A stretch of 46,489 nucleotides of DNA. It comes from Candidatus Binatia bacterium (lineage in GTDB: Bacteria > Eisenbacteria > RBG-16-71-46 > SZUA-252). Under the pieces are notes generated by a model, which had not been told where the DNA came from, did no database searches, and saw nothing but the letters and a program-made list of their open reading frames with translations. The first letter of the stretch is position 1; each line of letters starts with the position of its first letter. The DNA lies in NCBI GenBank assembly GCA_035631035.1, contig DASQJL010000012.1:1-46489 (forward strand). Reading direction: 5' to 3'. Positions 6,796 through 15,395 of this stretch are shown piece after piece. The position numbers and the translations under genes were made by a program.

Positions 6796-9606
6796 ATGCG
6801 CCCGCTTCGTAGCCGCATTGTCTTCCTCGCCCTCGTTCTCGCCGCCGCGATTCCGGCGTCGGCTCATGCGGCCCGCACGGCGCCCGCCGGAGTCGAACCG
6901 CCCCCGGCCGGAGTCGTGCGGAATCAGGCATCGTCGCTCGAGCTCATGCCCCCGGGGATGAAACCGGGCCGCATCCAGCGCGCGCCCGCGGCCGGTGAGA
7001 CGCTCTATGTGTTTCGCGACAGCCTGGAGACGCGATCCAGCCCCAACAACGAGGGGGGCTGGTCGCACTACGACCAGTCGCTCAAGCCGACGGCGTGGCA
7101 CGTCGACAGCCTGCTGAGCTGCCAGGGAGCGGCTTGGTGGTGTGGGCTCGTCGACTCGACCTGGATCTACGACACGAATCGGGCGGGCTACGACAACGAC
7201 TGGACGCAGTACCTCTCCAACATCGTCGACCTGAGCGGGATTCCGGCCGGAACGCCGGTGACGCTCGGATTCCGGCACCGGTTCAACGCCGAGCCGCTGT
7301 ACGATTTCGGCAGCGTCCAGATCTTCGATCCCGACGACGCCGACTGGAACAATCTCGCGACGTTCACGGGAGCGGTCCCGAACAATCAGAACAACTGCGA
7401 CACCGTGACCGTCGTCATCCCCGACTCGACCCGGCTCAAGTACAACCCGGTCTCCTTCCGATTCAAGTTCACGTCGGACGTCGGATATTCCTCGGCCGAC
7501 GGGCTCTACAACGGGGATGGCTGGATCATCGACAACGTCACGATCAAGGCGGGAACCGACGTCCGGCTGTTCGACGACGGCCACGGCAACGCGGGCCACT
7601 GGTCGGTCACGACGAATCCGGGCGTGGGAGACCTCTTCTGGCTGAGCGGCAACCTCTTCACCGAGGACGTCTGCTCCAGCAACACGTCGAAGGTCTGGAC
7701 CGGGTGGGATCCCGTCGTCCAGTCCCTGGTCCCCCGCATGGACGACCTCTTGAACATGCCCCCCGTCGCGATCAACCGGGCGTCGGACGCGTTCGTGGAA
7801 TTCGACGTCTACCGGAACCTGCCGCTCCAGGCGTGCTTCTACTACCACCTGAACTTCCGCACGAAGAACGTGGGCGGGAATTGGAGCGCGTGGCAGGATC
7901 CGACCTTCTTCGTCTACTACGGCGGCAGCAAGGACTGGGCGCGGCAGCGGATTCCGCTCCCCGGCGCGGGCGAGCACGATTCGCTTCAGGTCCAGCTGGG
8001 CCTGCGCGACTACTCGGCCACCTTCTGCGACGGCATCTCCTCGCCGAACGGCGTCTATGCGTTCTTCGACAACGTCGCCATCGGCGTGATCGGCACGGCG
8101 CCACCGTCGTTCGTGGTGCGCGATCTCGATCTCTTCAACGATACGTTCTCGACGACGCCGTTCTACAAGGACGACAACTTCAACAGCGCCGTCGGCGACA
8201 CGACGGTGGTCAACGTGAACACGTCGCTGGGGTACAAGCAGGGGTTCCTGTTCTACCGGACGGCTCCGAGCGGCGCCTTCAGCTCCACGCCGCTCGTCAA
8301 CGTCGCGCCGGCGATCCCGACCCGCTTCTACGCCGACGTGCCCGCCGCGAGCTATGCGGCCGGCACGACGCTGCAGTACTACTTCTCCGCCACCGACAGC
8401 ATGAACAACACGGCGACCTATCCGACCGACGCCGTCTCGGCGCAGCACTACCTGACCGCGTCGATCCTGCCCCTCAAGACGGCCACCAACCCCGGAAACG
8501 GCTGCTTCGACAGCCTGGCCACCATTCTGTTCGTGAACCACTTCTCCGGTCGCGAGACGTCGCCACGGATCGCCGACGCGCTGAAGGCGCTGGGGTACAA
8601 GTTCGATACCTGGGACGTGAACGGACCGAGCAGCGGCGTGGGGAACTGCCTGGGAGGCTCCGATCCCAACGACATCCAGTACCACTGGCCCCCGACCAAC
8701 GTCGCCTCGCTGACGCAATACAAGACGATCATCTGGCACTCGGGGGATCTCTCGTCGTTCACGATCACACCGCAGGACGAGGCGGTCTTGCAGTCGTGGA
8801 TCCAGCAATCCGGACGGGACCGGAACCTCTGGATCACCGGCGACGACGTGGGGTACGAGCTGACGGCCAGCGGCGCCGATTACAACAGCTTCATGGGATT
8901 CACCGCCGGAGCGCGCTACCTGCGCGACAGCTGGGAGACGCAGCCCGCCGATACGCTCCACCCGATGGTCTCGGGCGTGGCCGGCGGTCCGGCCGCCGGG
9001 CGGTTCTTCCACCTGAACGGGGACTGCCCCATCATCAACAAGTTCGACCTCATCACTCCCTCCAACCAGGCGCAGTCCGGCGGCAAGTGGGGCGTCCTGC
9101 TCCGCTACCCGAACACGCAGCCCGCCGCCACGCGCTATGCCACGAAGTACGTCTCGTTCGGCACCGACAGCGCGCGGGCCGTCTTCATGGGATTCAGCTT
9201 CAACTCGATCGAGGAGGGCGGCGAGCGCCTTCAGCTGGCCAAGGCGATCACGCAGAGCTATTTCCTGGAGAACCCCTGCTACTCGCCGACGGCGGTGCTC
9301 GAGGATCCCGCGGGCCAGGCTCCGCCCGTTCGCACGCAGCTCTTCCAGAACGCGCCCAACCCGTTCAACCCGGCCACCACGATCCGCTTCTCGGTGGCGC
9401 AGCGCGGCCCCGTCCGGATCGACATCTTCGACGTCGGCGGCCGCCACGTGCGCACCCTCGTCGAGAAATCCTACGAGCCGGGCGTGTACACCGCGCGCTG
9501 GGACGGCGTGGACGACGGCGGCCGGCCGCTCGCGAGCGGCGCCTACTTCTATCGCATGACGGCACCGGGCGCCTCCGACGCCAAGAAGCTCATTCTGCTC
9601 CGCTGA
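6796..9606 (+). CDS. Secreted multidomain protein with jelly-roll, GATase-like and FlgD-like sorting domains
   Basis: 936 residues if started at ATG 6796, which has GGAGG nine bases upstream and begins MRPLRSRIVFLALVLAA, a clean signal peptide. An ATG at 6718 in the same frame lacks these. After the signal comes a MAM/immune-inhibitor-A-like beta-sandwich region (DNDWTQYLSNIVDLSG ... GDGWIIDNVTIKAG), then a second sandwich. Around residues 560-830 is an alpha/beta domain resembling ThuA/glutamine-amidotransferase-like folds (LFVNHFSGRETSPRIADALK, TIIWHSGD, LWITGDDVGYEL). The protein ends in a sorting domain (NAPNPFNPATTIRF ... FDVGGRHVRTLVE ... GAYFYRM). Probably surface-anchored or secreted. 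It contains no TTA, CTA or TCA codon in frame, which is why the exact antisense frame is open throughout. Confidence 0.88.
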   Translation: MRPLRSRIVFLALVLAAAIPASAHAARTAPAGVEPPPAGVVRNQASSLELMPPGMKPGRIQRAPAAGETLYVFRDSLETRSSPNNEGGWSHYDQSLKPTAWHVDSLLSCQGAAWWCGLVDSTWIYDTNRAGYDNDWTQYLSNIVDLSGIPAGTPVTLGFRHRFNAEPLYDFGSVQIFDPDDADWNNLATFTGAVPNNQNNCDTVTVVIPDSTRLKYNPVSFRFKFTSDVGYSSADGLYNGDGWIIDNVTIKAGTDVRLFDDGHGNAGHWSVTTNPGVGDLFWLSGNLFTEDVCSSNTSKVWTGWDPVVQSLVPRMDDLLNMPPVAINRASDAFVEFDVYRNLPLQACFYYHLNFRTKNVGGNWSAWQDPTFFVYYGGSKDWARQRIPLPGAGEHDSLQVQLGLRDYSATFCDGISSPNGVYAFFDNVAIGVIGTAPPSFVVRDLDLFNDTFSTTPFYKDDNFNSAVGDTTVVNVNTSLGYKQGFLFYRTAPSGAFSSTPLVNVAPAIPTRFYADVPAASYAAGTTLQYYFSATDSMNNTATYPTDAVSAQHYLTASILPLKTATNPGNGCFDSLATILFVNHFSGRETSPRIADALKALGYKFDTWDVNGPSSGVGNCLGGSDPNDIQYHWPPTNVASLTQYKTIIWHSGDLSSFTITPQDEAVLQSWIQQSGRDRNLWITGDDVGYELTASGADYNSFMGFTAGARYLRDSWETQPADTLHPMVSGVAGGPAAGRFFHLNGDCPIINKFDLITPSNQAQSGGKWGVLLRYPNTQPAATRYATKYVSFGTDSARAVFMGFSFNSIEEGGERLQLAKAITQSYFLENPCYSPTAVLEDPAGQAPPVRTQLFQNAPNPFNPATTIRFSVAQRGPVRIDIFDVGGRHVRTLVEKSYEPGVYTARWDGVDDGGRPLASGAYFYRMTAPGASDAKKLILLR

Positions 9607-9631
9607 CCTCGGCGCGCGATCGCGCGCGAGG
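9607..9631 (+). terminator. Terminator-like hairpin after the 6796-9606 gene
   Basis: A near-perfect palindrome (CCTCG, one bulged G, CGCGCGATCGCGCG, CGAGG) starts one base after the stop codon. Only a weak pyrimidine tail follows (CGTTCCTCC). It is nearly symmetrical and could also stop transcription arriving on the minus strand from 9682-10518. Confidence 0.5.
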
Positions 9632-9681
9632 CGTTCCTCCGGGGGGCGGTCCGCGGTCGTCGCGGGCCGTCCCCTTTCGTC

Positions 9682-10518
9682 ACCGGCGAGACCGACGCTC
9701 AGGGAGGCGATGCCGTCGCCGGCCGCGCCGTCCAGGCGGCCCGCCGCGATCTCGAGGCGCCCCCATCGCGCCGCGAGCGAAAAGCCCAGCCGGCCCGGAC
9801 CCTCACCGCGCGCGGCGCGCAGGGTGAGGAGCGACGCGACCGGCAGCTCGATCGCGAGGCGGGGACTTCTCCGCCCCGTCCGCTCCCAGCGGTCGGCCAG
9901 CGCGACCGTGACGCCGCCCGACCGCAGCCGCACCACCGCCGCAGCGGAGGGACCGGCCCCGAGACGCTCGGCGCCGCGGCTCCGGACGATCCGGTCGGCG
10001 TCGAGGACCACCTCGAGGTTGCCGCGAGCGCCCGCGAGCCGCGCGGCGATCCCCGCGCCCCCGGCCCACCCCGCGGCCTCCGGATCGCCCGCGAAGCGGA
10101 GCGCAAGCCGTTCCATGCGCGCGCGGATCCGGATCGCGCGGGGGCCGCGCTCATCGAGCGCGAGGGATTGGACCGACTCGGAAAGGTCGGGCGTGCCGGC
10201 GCGCGACCAGGCGGCGAGGACCGTGAACCGGGGCCACCCGCGCCCCGCCGCGACGCGGTCGGCCGCGAGTCCGGGCACGCCGTAGAGCGAGGCATGGCTC
10301 GCTTCGGCGATCCAGGCGGGCGCGCGATCGCGATCGTGGATCGGATCGAACGCGAGGTCCGCCGACGCCGCCCCGAGGGCCGATGGAGCCGCGCTTCGAA
10401 GGTCGAAGGCGGCGCGAGCCACCCCGCCGGGCGGCGGTGCCGCGAGCACCGCGAAGGCCGCGACCAAGCCGAGTGCCGGGCGGCGCGCCACGACGCCGAG
10501 TGCCGGGCGGCGCGTCAC
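9682..10518 (-). CDS. Exported beta-rich protein of unknown function; no in-frame stop found
   Basis: The start is GTG at 10518 in a GTGA overlap with the stop of the lamin-tail gene, implying translational coupling. The N-terminus has a signal-like hydrophobic stretch (LGLVAAFAVLAAPPPGGVARA). The mature part begins AFDLRSAAPSALGAASADL and contains HASLYGVPGLA, reminiscent of the PorV/PorQ-type opening of outer-membrane proteins, followed by alternating beta strands to GIASLSVGLAG near 9684. The right edge given here is where strand-like sequence ends. The frame has no stop there: it runs on antisense through the next gene down to 5053. Stops exist in the other two frames at 9680-9682 and 9699-9701, so a one-base indel or sequence error would give a normal ending. 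Confidence 0.55.
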
Positions 10519-12263
10519 CGGGCGGTCCCTGCCGCCGACACCGCGACCGGGATCGCCGTGCGCCGCGGTCCGCGCCCGTCCTCCGCGACGGCCTCGGCCG
10601 CGACGACGTAGAGTCCGGGGCGCACCCACGCTCCGCCGGCGTCGCGGCCGTCCCACGCGAATGCGCCCTCGCTGGCGTAGCGCTGCCCCGCCACCAGGGT
10701 GCGCACGCGGCGCCCGAGAAGATCGTAGACCTGGACGACGAGCGAGCGTCCGCGCGCTTCCGGCGTGAGACGGAAGAGAAGCGGCGGCCTATCGGCCCCG
10801 CGGCGAAGCAGGCGCCCGCTCGCGAGCAAGAGCGCGCCGCGCGGAGCGAAGCCCCCCTCGGGGGCGCGGAGCGAATTGGGCCGGCCCGGGGTCGCCCGCG
10901 CCGGATCCACGCACTCGCCGAAGGTCCCGGGCTGATGGCCCGGCAGATCGGGGGAGAGCCGCTCCAGACTCCCGCCCCGCGAGACCGCCCGCGCGTCGTA
11001 GCGGATCACGTCGCAGGGAATGGAGTCGGACCCCATCACGCGCACGAGATCGGCGAAGCCGTCCGGGCCGTCGCCGTCGTTCAAGGCCGGCCAGGAGCCG
11101 GCGAGGCCGAGCACCGTCGTCGAATCCAGTCCATACCGGGCGCGCACGGCCGCGGGATCCTGGGCGATGACCAGGAGCGTCCCCGCCGTCGCCGCGCGCG
11201 GGACCGCCCCGCGCGCGACCGGCCGCGGCGGCGAGGAGCCGTCGGATAGCGCGAGAGCGCCGACGTCCGGCACCACGTCGCGAAACCAGAGCTCCACCCA
11301 CTCCCCCGCGCCGGCATCGTGGAATTCGATCTCGTTCACCACGGCGGGCGCGGCGAGGGTCCGTCCGGAGATCCAGGCGGTGTCGGCGAGATCGGACGCG
11401 GGCGCTGCCCCCTCCGCGGGCGCCGCGCGCAGGCGCACGCGGAGCGGCCCCGCCGTCGCGGCTTCGAGGCGGAGGTCGACCGACGCGCTCTCTCCCGGCG
11501 CGAGCGCCACGCCCCGCGCGACGGCCGCGGGGAGCGCCTCTCCGCGCCCGGCGCCGCTCGGCGAGGCGTCCTCCCATTCCGCCAAGAGCCGCCAGCGCGA
11601 GGCGGCCAGCGGAAGCCGGCCGCGATTGACGATGCGCGCGCGGAGCACGACCGTTTCGCCGGGCCAGGGCACGACGGGATCGAGGCTCGTACCGCCCGGC
11701 ACGAGCGCGACCCGCTCGTCCGGGTGGTTCGCGCGCCCGGGCGTGGGCGCCGGCTCCTCTTCCCAGTCGTCGGCGTTGCTCTGCGCGCCCGCCCCGTCCA
11801 CGCGCCGGGCCAGGCTGTGGCCCGACGCCGCGTCGGGCGCGGGGGCTCCCAGGGAGAGCGATGCCGCTTCGAGCGCGCCATAGCCGAGCAGGTCGAGAAC
11901 GACGCCGTCGCGCACGAGGCGCAGCGCGTCCGGCCCGTTCTGCAGCGCGCTCGAGAGGCTCCGGACGAGAAACGGCGCGCGCGGAGGGATGGTGTCGGCG
12001 GAAGCCCCGCGGTAGGCCGCGGTCCAGACATCCGGGCGCGAGCCGTCCGCCGTCTCGATCACGACGCCCGCGAGCGCGACCGGCGAGGGCCCGGGATTCC
12101 ACAGCTCGACCCACTCGTTCCCATCGTCGGTGCCGGCGGGATCGTAGAGCACTTCGTTCAGCACGAGATCAGCGCGGGCTTGCGCGGGGCCGAGCGGCGG
12201 CGGCGCGCCGGGCGCGGAGAGGCAAGCGGCGAGGGCGAGCGCCGCGAGCGACGGGCGGAACAT
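10515..12263 (-). CDS. Secreted protein with two lamin-tail domains and a C-terminal sorting domain
   Basis: 582 residues. The ATG at 12263 has a strong Shine-Dalgarno (GGAGG, six bases away) and a signal peptide (MFRPSLAALALAACLSAPGA). Residues about 32-165 form a lamin-tail domain (LVLNEVLYDPAGTDDGNEWVEL, VALAGVVIETADGS, LVRDGVVLDLLGYG). A second one follows the linker at about 320-450 (VVNEIEFHDAGAGEWVELWF, ALNDGDGPDGFADLV). The C-terminus carries a FlgD-like sorting module (VQVYDLLGRRVRTLVAG ... FAWDGRDAGGAWVRPGLYVV). Lamin-tail domains in bacteria are found on secreted or surface proteins, often beside nucleases; no nuclease domain is seen here. Its stop overlaps the next gene's GTG. It is probably the first gene of an operon whose later members were at 9682-10518 and 5053-6507. 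Confidence 0.85.
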   Translation of the reverse strand: MFRPSLAALALAACLSAPGAPPPLGPAQARADLVLNEVLYDPAGTDDGNEWVELWNPGPSPVALAGVVIETADGSRPDVWTAAYRGASADTIPPRAPFLVRSLSSALQNGPDALRLVRDGVVLDLLGYGALEAASLSLGAPAPDAASGHSLARRVDGAGAQSNADDWEEEPAPTPGRANHPDERVALVPGGTSLDPVVPWPGETVVLRARIVNRGRLPLAASRWRLLAEWEDASPSGAGRGEALPAAVARGVALAPGESASVDLRLEAATAGPLRVRLRAAPAEGAAPASDLADTAWISGRTLAAPAVVNEIEFHDAGAGEWVELWFRDVVPDVGALALSDGSSPPRPVARGAVPRAATAGTLLVIAQDPAAVRARYGLDSTTVLGLAGSWPALNDGDGPDGFADLVRVMGSDSIPCDVIRYDARAVSRGGSLERLSPDLPGHQPGTFGECVDPARATPGRPNSLRAPEGGFAPRGALLLASGRLLRRGADRPPLLFRLTPEARGRSLVVQVYDLLGRRVRTLVAGQRYASEGAFAWDGRDAGGAWVRPGLYVVAAEAVAEDGRGPRRTAIPVAVSAAGTAR

Positions 12264-12368
12264 GACGACCTCCGATTTCCGGAGGCGCGGGGGCGATGGA
12301 ACGGAACGAAACCGGCTCGGGTGCCGGGCGGCGACGCCGCGGACTCGGCGCTCGGGAGCGCCGCCTCA

Positions 12369-14570
12369 CTACATCAGATGGAACCGGCGCCGGAGCGCCC
12401 ACTCGAGCGCGAGCCCGAGCACCAGCACGACGAAGAGGAGCGGATTGTGGAAGAGGTCGATCTGGGCCAGGCGCGATCGGACGAGATCCGGCGACCGCAG
12501 CCGCTTCATCACGGCCTCGGGATTTCTAAGAGGCGCGCTCGCGCCGCCGGAGCGCTCGGCCAGGCGCGCGAGCACGTCGGGCTCGGCCGCGAGCGATTCG
12601 AACTCGATCCCCTGCGCTCCGACCGCCACGCGAACGCTGTCCATGCCGACCAGGCTTCCGCCGCGCTCCACGCGCCCGACGAGGAGGTAGACCCCCGGCG
12701 CCACCGCCAGCGAGCCGGTGTAGACGCCCGGCTCGGCCAGGGTCAGCGCCGCGCCACCCCCGGCGCTGGCCGAGCCGGATCCCTCGGCCGCGGATCCGCC
12801 CGAGGGAAGCCCCGTCGCGCCGATCCGTCGCGCGCGCACGCTCGCGGTCGCGCCGGGGCCGAGCGGCTGGGACACCGTGACGCGCACCGCCATGCTCCGC
12901 CCTTCCGGGGTGATGTCGGGCGCCGTGATGCGCACCGGCCGGTCCTCGCCCGAGGCGGCGAGCCATCGCGTGGCGCCGCCGAAGAAGGCCGCTTCGACGC
13001 CGGCGCCGTTTCCGAATCCTGCCGCGGTGAGCCCCCAGCGATAGACGCCCGCCGCGTTCAGGACGAGGACCCGGCCCGCGCCGACCTTCCCCGCCATGAC
13101 GAGCGGGATGTTGGCGTCGTCCACGCGCACGGTCAGGATCGGGACGACGGCGGTTCCGGTCGCGCGGAGCGCGACGGGGGGCTTCACGGGAGGAAGCCCG
13201 CGCCAGGTGCTGGCCGCGCTCGCCGCGTCCCCCTCGAGCAGCGTGACTTCGTGCACCCGTCCGGCCGGAGTCAGGTCGGCGGGCGCGTCCAGGCCGGGGT
13301 CCCGCCCCCAGAAGCCCCACGAGAGGCCCAGGGCGCGCGAGAGGGGGGACTCCGGCGGCATGCGGCCCTCGGGATCGATCCAGAGAAGAAGCCCGCCGCC
13401 GCGCTCCAGGTAGCGGAGCAGCGTCTGCGCCCGCTCGGGCGTCATCGTGCGGGTGTCGTAGCGGACGACCGCGGCCTCGGCGTTCTGGAGCCGCGCGGCC
13501 AGCGACGAGGTCGCGCCGTCCGGCGCGCTGACGGCATCGGCCCCGGAGGAGGTGAGGCGCTGCGCCGCCCACGAGGTGTCGGACTGGATGCCGCGCGCGA
13601 GCGACCGGAGGTCCCAGTCCCACGAGGAAGCGAGCACCGGGACCGTGCGCTTGGCGGGACGCGCCTCCACGGCGATCAGCCGCGCCTTGTTCTCGCGCAT
13701 GGGATCGCCCGGAACGGGATCGAGCGAGACGGAGAGGAAATGCTTCCCCGCCGTGAGCGGGGTCCAGGGAAGACTCACGCGGCTCGATGCGCCGGGACCG
13801 GCGAGCGCGTACGGCGACTTCGCCAGCTCACGCCCTCCCTCCCCCAGGCGGATCGTGCCGCGCGAGGCCGGGCGCGTGCCCTGGCGCACGGTCACGTGCA
13901 CGGCGGCCGGACGCTCGAGGACCGCTTCCAGCGGCGCCTCGACCCCCGCGATTCCCACGGTGGGGGGATCGGTGGCCGAGCCCGCGACGAGCGTGAAGGC
14001 CGGGAGCGACGCGTCGAGCGCGCGCTCGGGGTCTTCGCCGCGGTTGACGGCGCCGTCGCTCACGACGACCAGGGCGGCGACCGAGTCGGGGTCGACGCGC
14101 GACGCCGCTTCGCGGAGCGCATCCCCCAGCGCCGTCTCGCCCGTCAGGCCGTCGGCCGTGGAGGCCGGGGGCGCGCCGCGGGCGAAGGCGCCGAGCGCGG
14201 CGTCGAAGGGCGCCGTGCGCACGTCGTAGCGCCGGCCCAGCTCCCGCGCGATCGCGGCGGCGGCGCTGTCGGCGGCCCCGACGCGGCTTCGGCCTCCGGG
14301 CGCGTCGCGCACCTCCATGCTCCCGGAATGGTCCACGAGCACGAGCAGCCGGTTCCGCTCCTTGGACGCGGTCGGGAACCGGGCGACGGGGGCCAGGGAC
14401 GCCACGAGGAGCGCGATCAGGGAGAGGAGGCGCGCGCCGAGCAGGATGGCGCGTTGGCGCGGCGGCAGCACCGGATAGCGCGTGGCATACGCCCAGATCG
14501 CGACCCCGATCGCGGCCAGGACGAGCGCGAGCGCGATCGGGACCGGGGTCAAGGACAGCGACGTCTTCAT
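12369..14570 (-). CDS. Membrane-anchored von Willebrand factor A domain protein
   Basis: 733 residues with two N-terminal membrane helices (about 10-30 and 42-62) and one near the C-terminus (LLFVVLVLGLALEWAL, about 710-728). Between them is an extracytoplasmic VWA domain with an intact metal-ion-dependent adhesion site start (DHSGSM, residues 80-85), TGETALGDAL and VVVSDGAVNRGED. A middle region (about 290-540) with VPVLASSWDWDL, LLRYLERGGGLLLWIDPEG and VPILTVRVDD resembles the GATase-like domain found in this class of large VWA proteins. Family members of this layout usually sit near MoxR ATPases and BatA-like genes; none is present here, so the partner is unknown. It begins 177 bases after the STAS gene and ends 105 bases before the lamin-tail gene. 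Confidence 0.85.
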   Translation of the reverse strand: MKTSLSLTPVPIALALVLAAIGVAIWAYATRYPVLPPRQRAILLGARLLSLIALLVASLAPVARFPTASKERNRLLVLVDHSGSMEVRDAPGGRSRVGAADSAAAAIARELGRRYDVRTAPFDAALGAFARGAPPASTADGLTGETALGDALREAASRVDPDSVAALVVVSDGAVNRGEDPERALDASLPAFTLVAGSATDPPTVGIAGVEAPLEAVLERPAAVHVTVRQGTRPASRGTIRLGEGGRELAKSPYALAGPGASSRVSLPWTPLTAGKHFLSVSLDPVPGDPMRENKARLIAVEARPAKRTVPVLASSWDWDLRSLARGIQSDTSWAAQRLTSSGADAVSAPDGATSSLAARLQNAEAAVVRYDTRTMTPERAQTLLRYLERGGGLLLWIDPEGRMPPESPLSRALGLSWGFWGRDPGLDAPADLTPAGRVHEVTLLEGDAASAASTWRGLPPVKPPVALRATGTAVVPILTVRVDDANIPLVMAGKVGAGRVLVLNAAGVYRWGLTAAGFGNGAGVEAAFFGGATRWLAASGEDRPVRITAPDITPEGRSMAVRVTVSQPLGPGATASVRARRIGATGLPSGGSAAEGSGSASAGGGAALTLAEPGVYTGSLAVAPGVYLLVGRVERGGSLVGMDSVRVAVGAQGIEFESLAAEPDVLARLAERSGGASAPLRNPEAVMKRLRSPDLVRSRLAQIDLFHNPLLFVVLVLGLALEWALRRRFHLM

Positions 14571-14747
14571 GCGTTCAGGGTACCCCGCGCGGATGGAATG
14601 AGTCCGTGCATGACGTACGACGGGGGCAGCGCGGCAGGTGAAGCGAATTCGAGGGGGCCGTGGGGGAACGGTACGGAAGCGTCCCCGGAGGGGTCAAGTG
14701 GAAATCGACGCGGCGCCGCGCGGCGCGCGGCGCGCGCCGGGCCGCGC

Positions 14748-15395
14748 TCAGCTCTCGGCGGCGGGGGCGGTCTGTCCCGTCTTCGCGAACGCCTCGCGGC
14801 CCTCGCGCGTGTCCAGGCCCAGCTTGCGCAGGAGCACGTAGAGCTGGACCGGATTCAGCTCGCGCGATCCGTACTCCGGCTTCCGCAGCTCCTTCTGGAC
14901 GCGCATGAGGCCGTAGTCGGGATGGCGCCGCGCGATGTCGCGGACGATGTCCTCGTCGGTGAGCACCGCTTCCGTCCGCTCCGCGCCCGTCGCCGTATCG
15001 GCGGCGAGCGACTCGCCCAGGGGCCGGTCGGCCGGCACGATCGGGCCGAACGATCCCACCGCGAGATCCGGCTCCGGGAAGGCCTGGAGGATGTTCTCGA
15101 ACTCGAGCAGGTCGAACACTTCGCGCACGTCCGCGACCATGCCGGCGAGCTTCAGATCGCCGCCGTGCTCGCGGATCTCGCGGATCTCGCTGATGAAGAT
15201 CCCCCAGCCGGCGCTCGAGATGTACTCCACCCGGGAGAGGTCGACGACGATGTGATAGCGCTTCTCGCGCAGCAGCGCCTGCATGCGCCGCTCCAGCTCG
15301 GGGCTGGTCGTCGTGTCCACGTAGCCGGAGACGCGGAGCACCGAGACTCCACGGTTCTGCACCGCCTCCTCCACATAGACGTCGATTCCCTTCAT
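14748..15395 (-). CDS. STAS anti-sigma-factor antagonist with C-terminal transposase-type HTH domain
   Basis: 215 residues. Residues 1-115 are a STAS domain of the SpoIIAA/RsbV type (GVSVLRVSGYVDTTTSPELE, then VVDLSRVEYISSAGWGIFI). Ser60/Ser61 in the ISSAG loop is the expected phosphorylation site. After a linker, residues 145-207 (DEDIVRDIARRHPDYGLMRV ... YVLLRKLGLDTRE) match the HTH_21-like segment of IS3-type transposases. They also match residues 735-782 of the upstream phosphatase: by my ungapped hand alignment 15 of 48 residues are identical. Its ATG overlaps the phosphatase stop (ATGA, 15392-15395), so the two are translationally coupled. The likely role is the substrate of the kinase and phosphatase domains of that protein. 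A C-terminal DNA-binding-like domain on a STAS antagonist is unusual. Confidence 0.88.
   Translation of the reverse strand: MKGIDVYVEEAVQNRGVSVLRVSGYVDTTTSPELERRMQALLREKRYHIVVDLSRVEYISSAGWGIFISEIREIREHGGDLKLAGMVADVREVFDLLEFENILQAFPEPDLAVGSFGPIVPADRPLGESLAADTATGAERTEAVLTDEDIVRDIARRHPDYGLMRVQKELRKPEYGSRELNPVQLYVLLRKLGLDTREGREAFAKTGQTAPAAES

Noticed and set aside
5053-10656. Single giant minus-strand gene of about 1870 codons
   Set aside because: It joins two real minus-strand proteins through the exact antisense of a real plus-strand gene. The middle part has no protein-like features.
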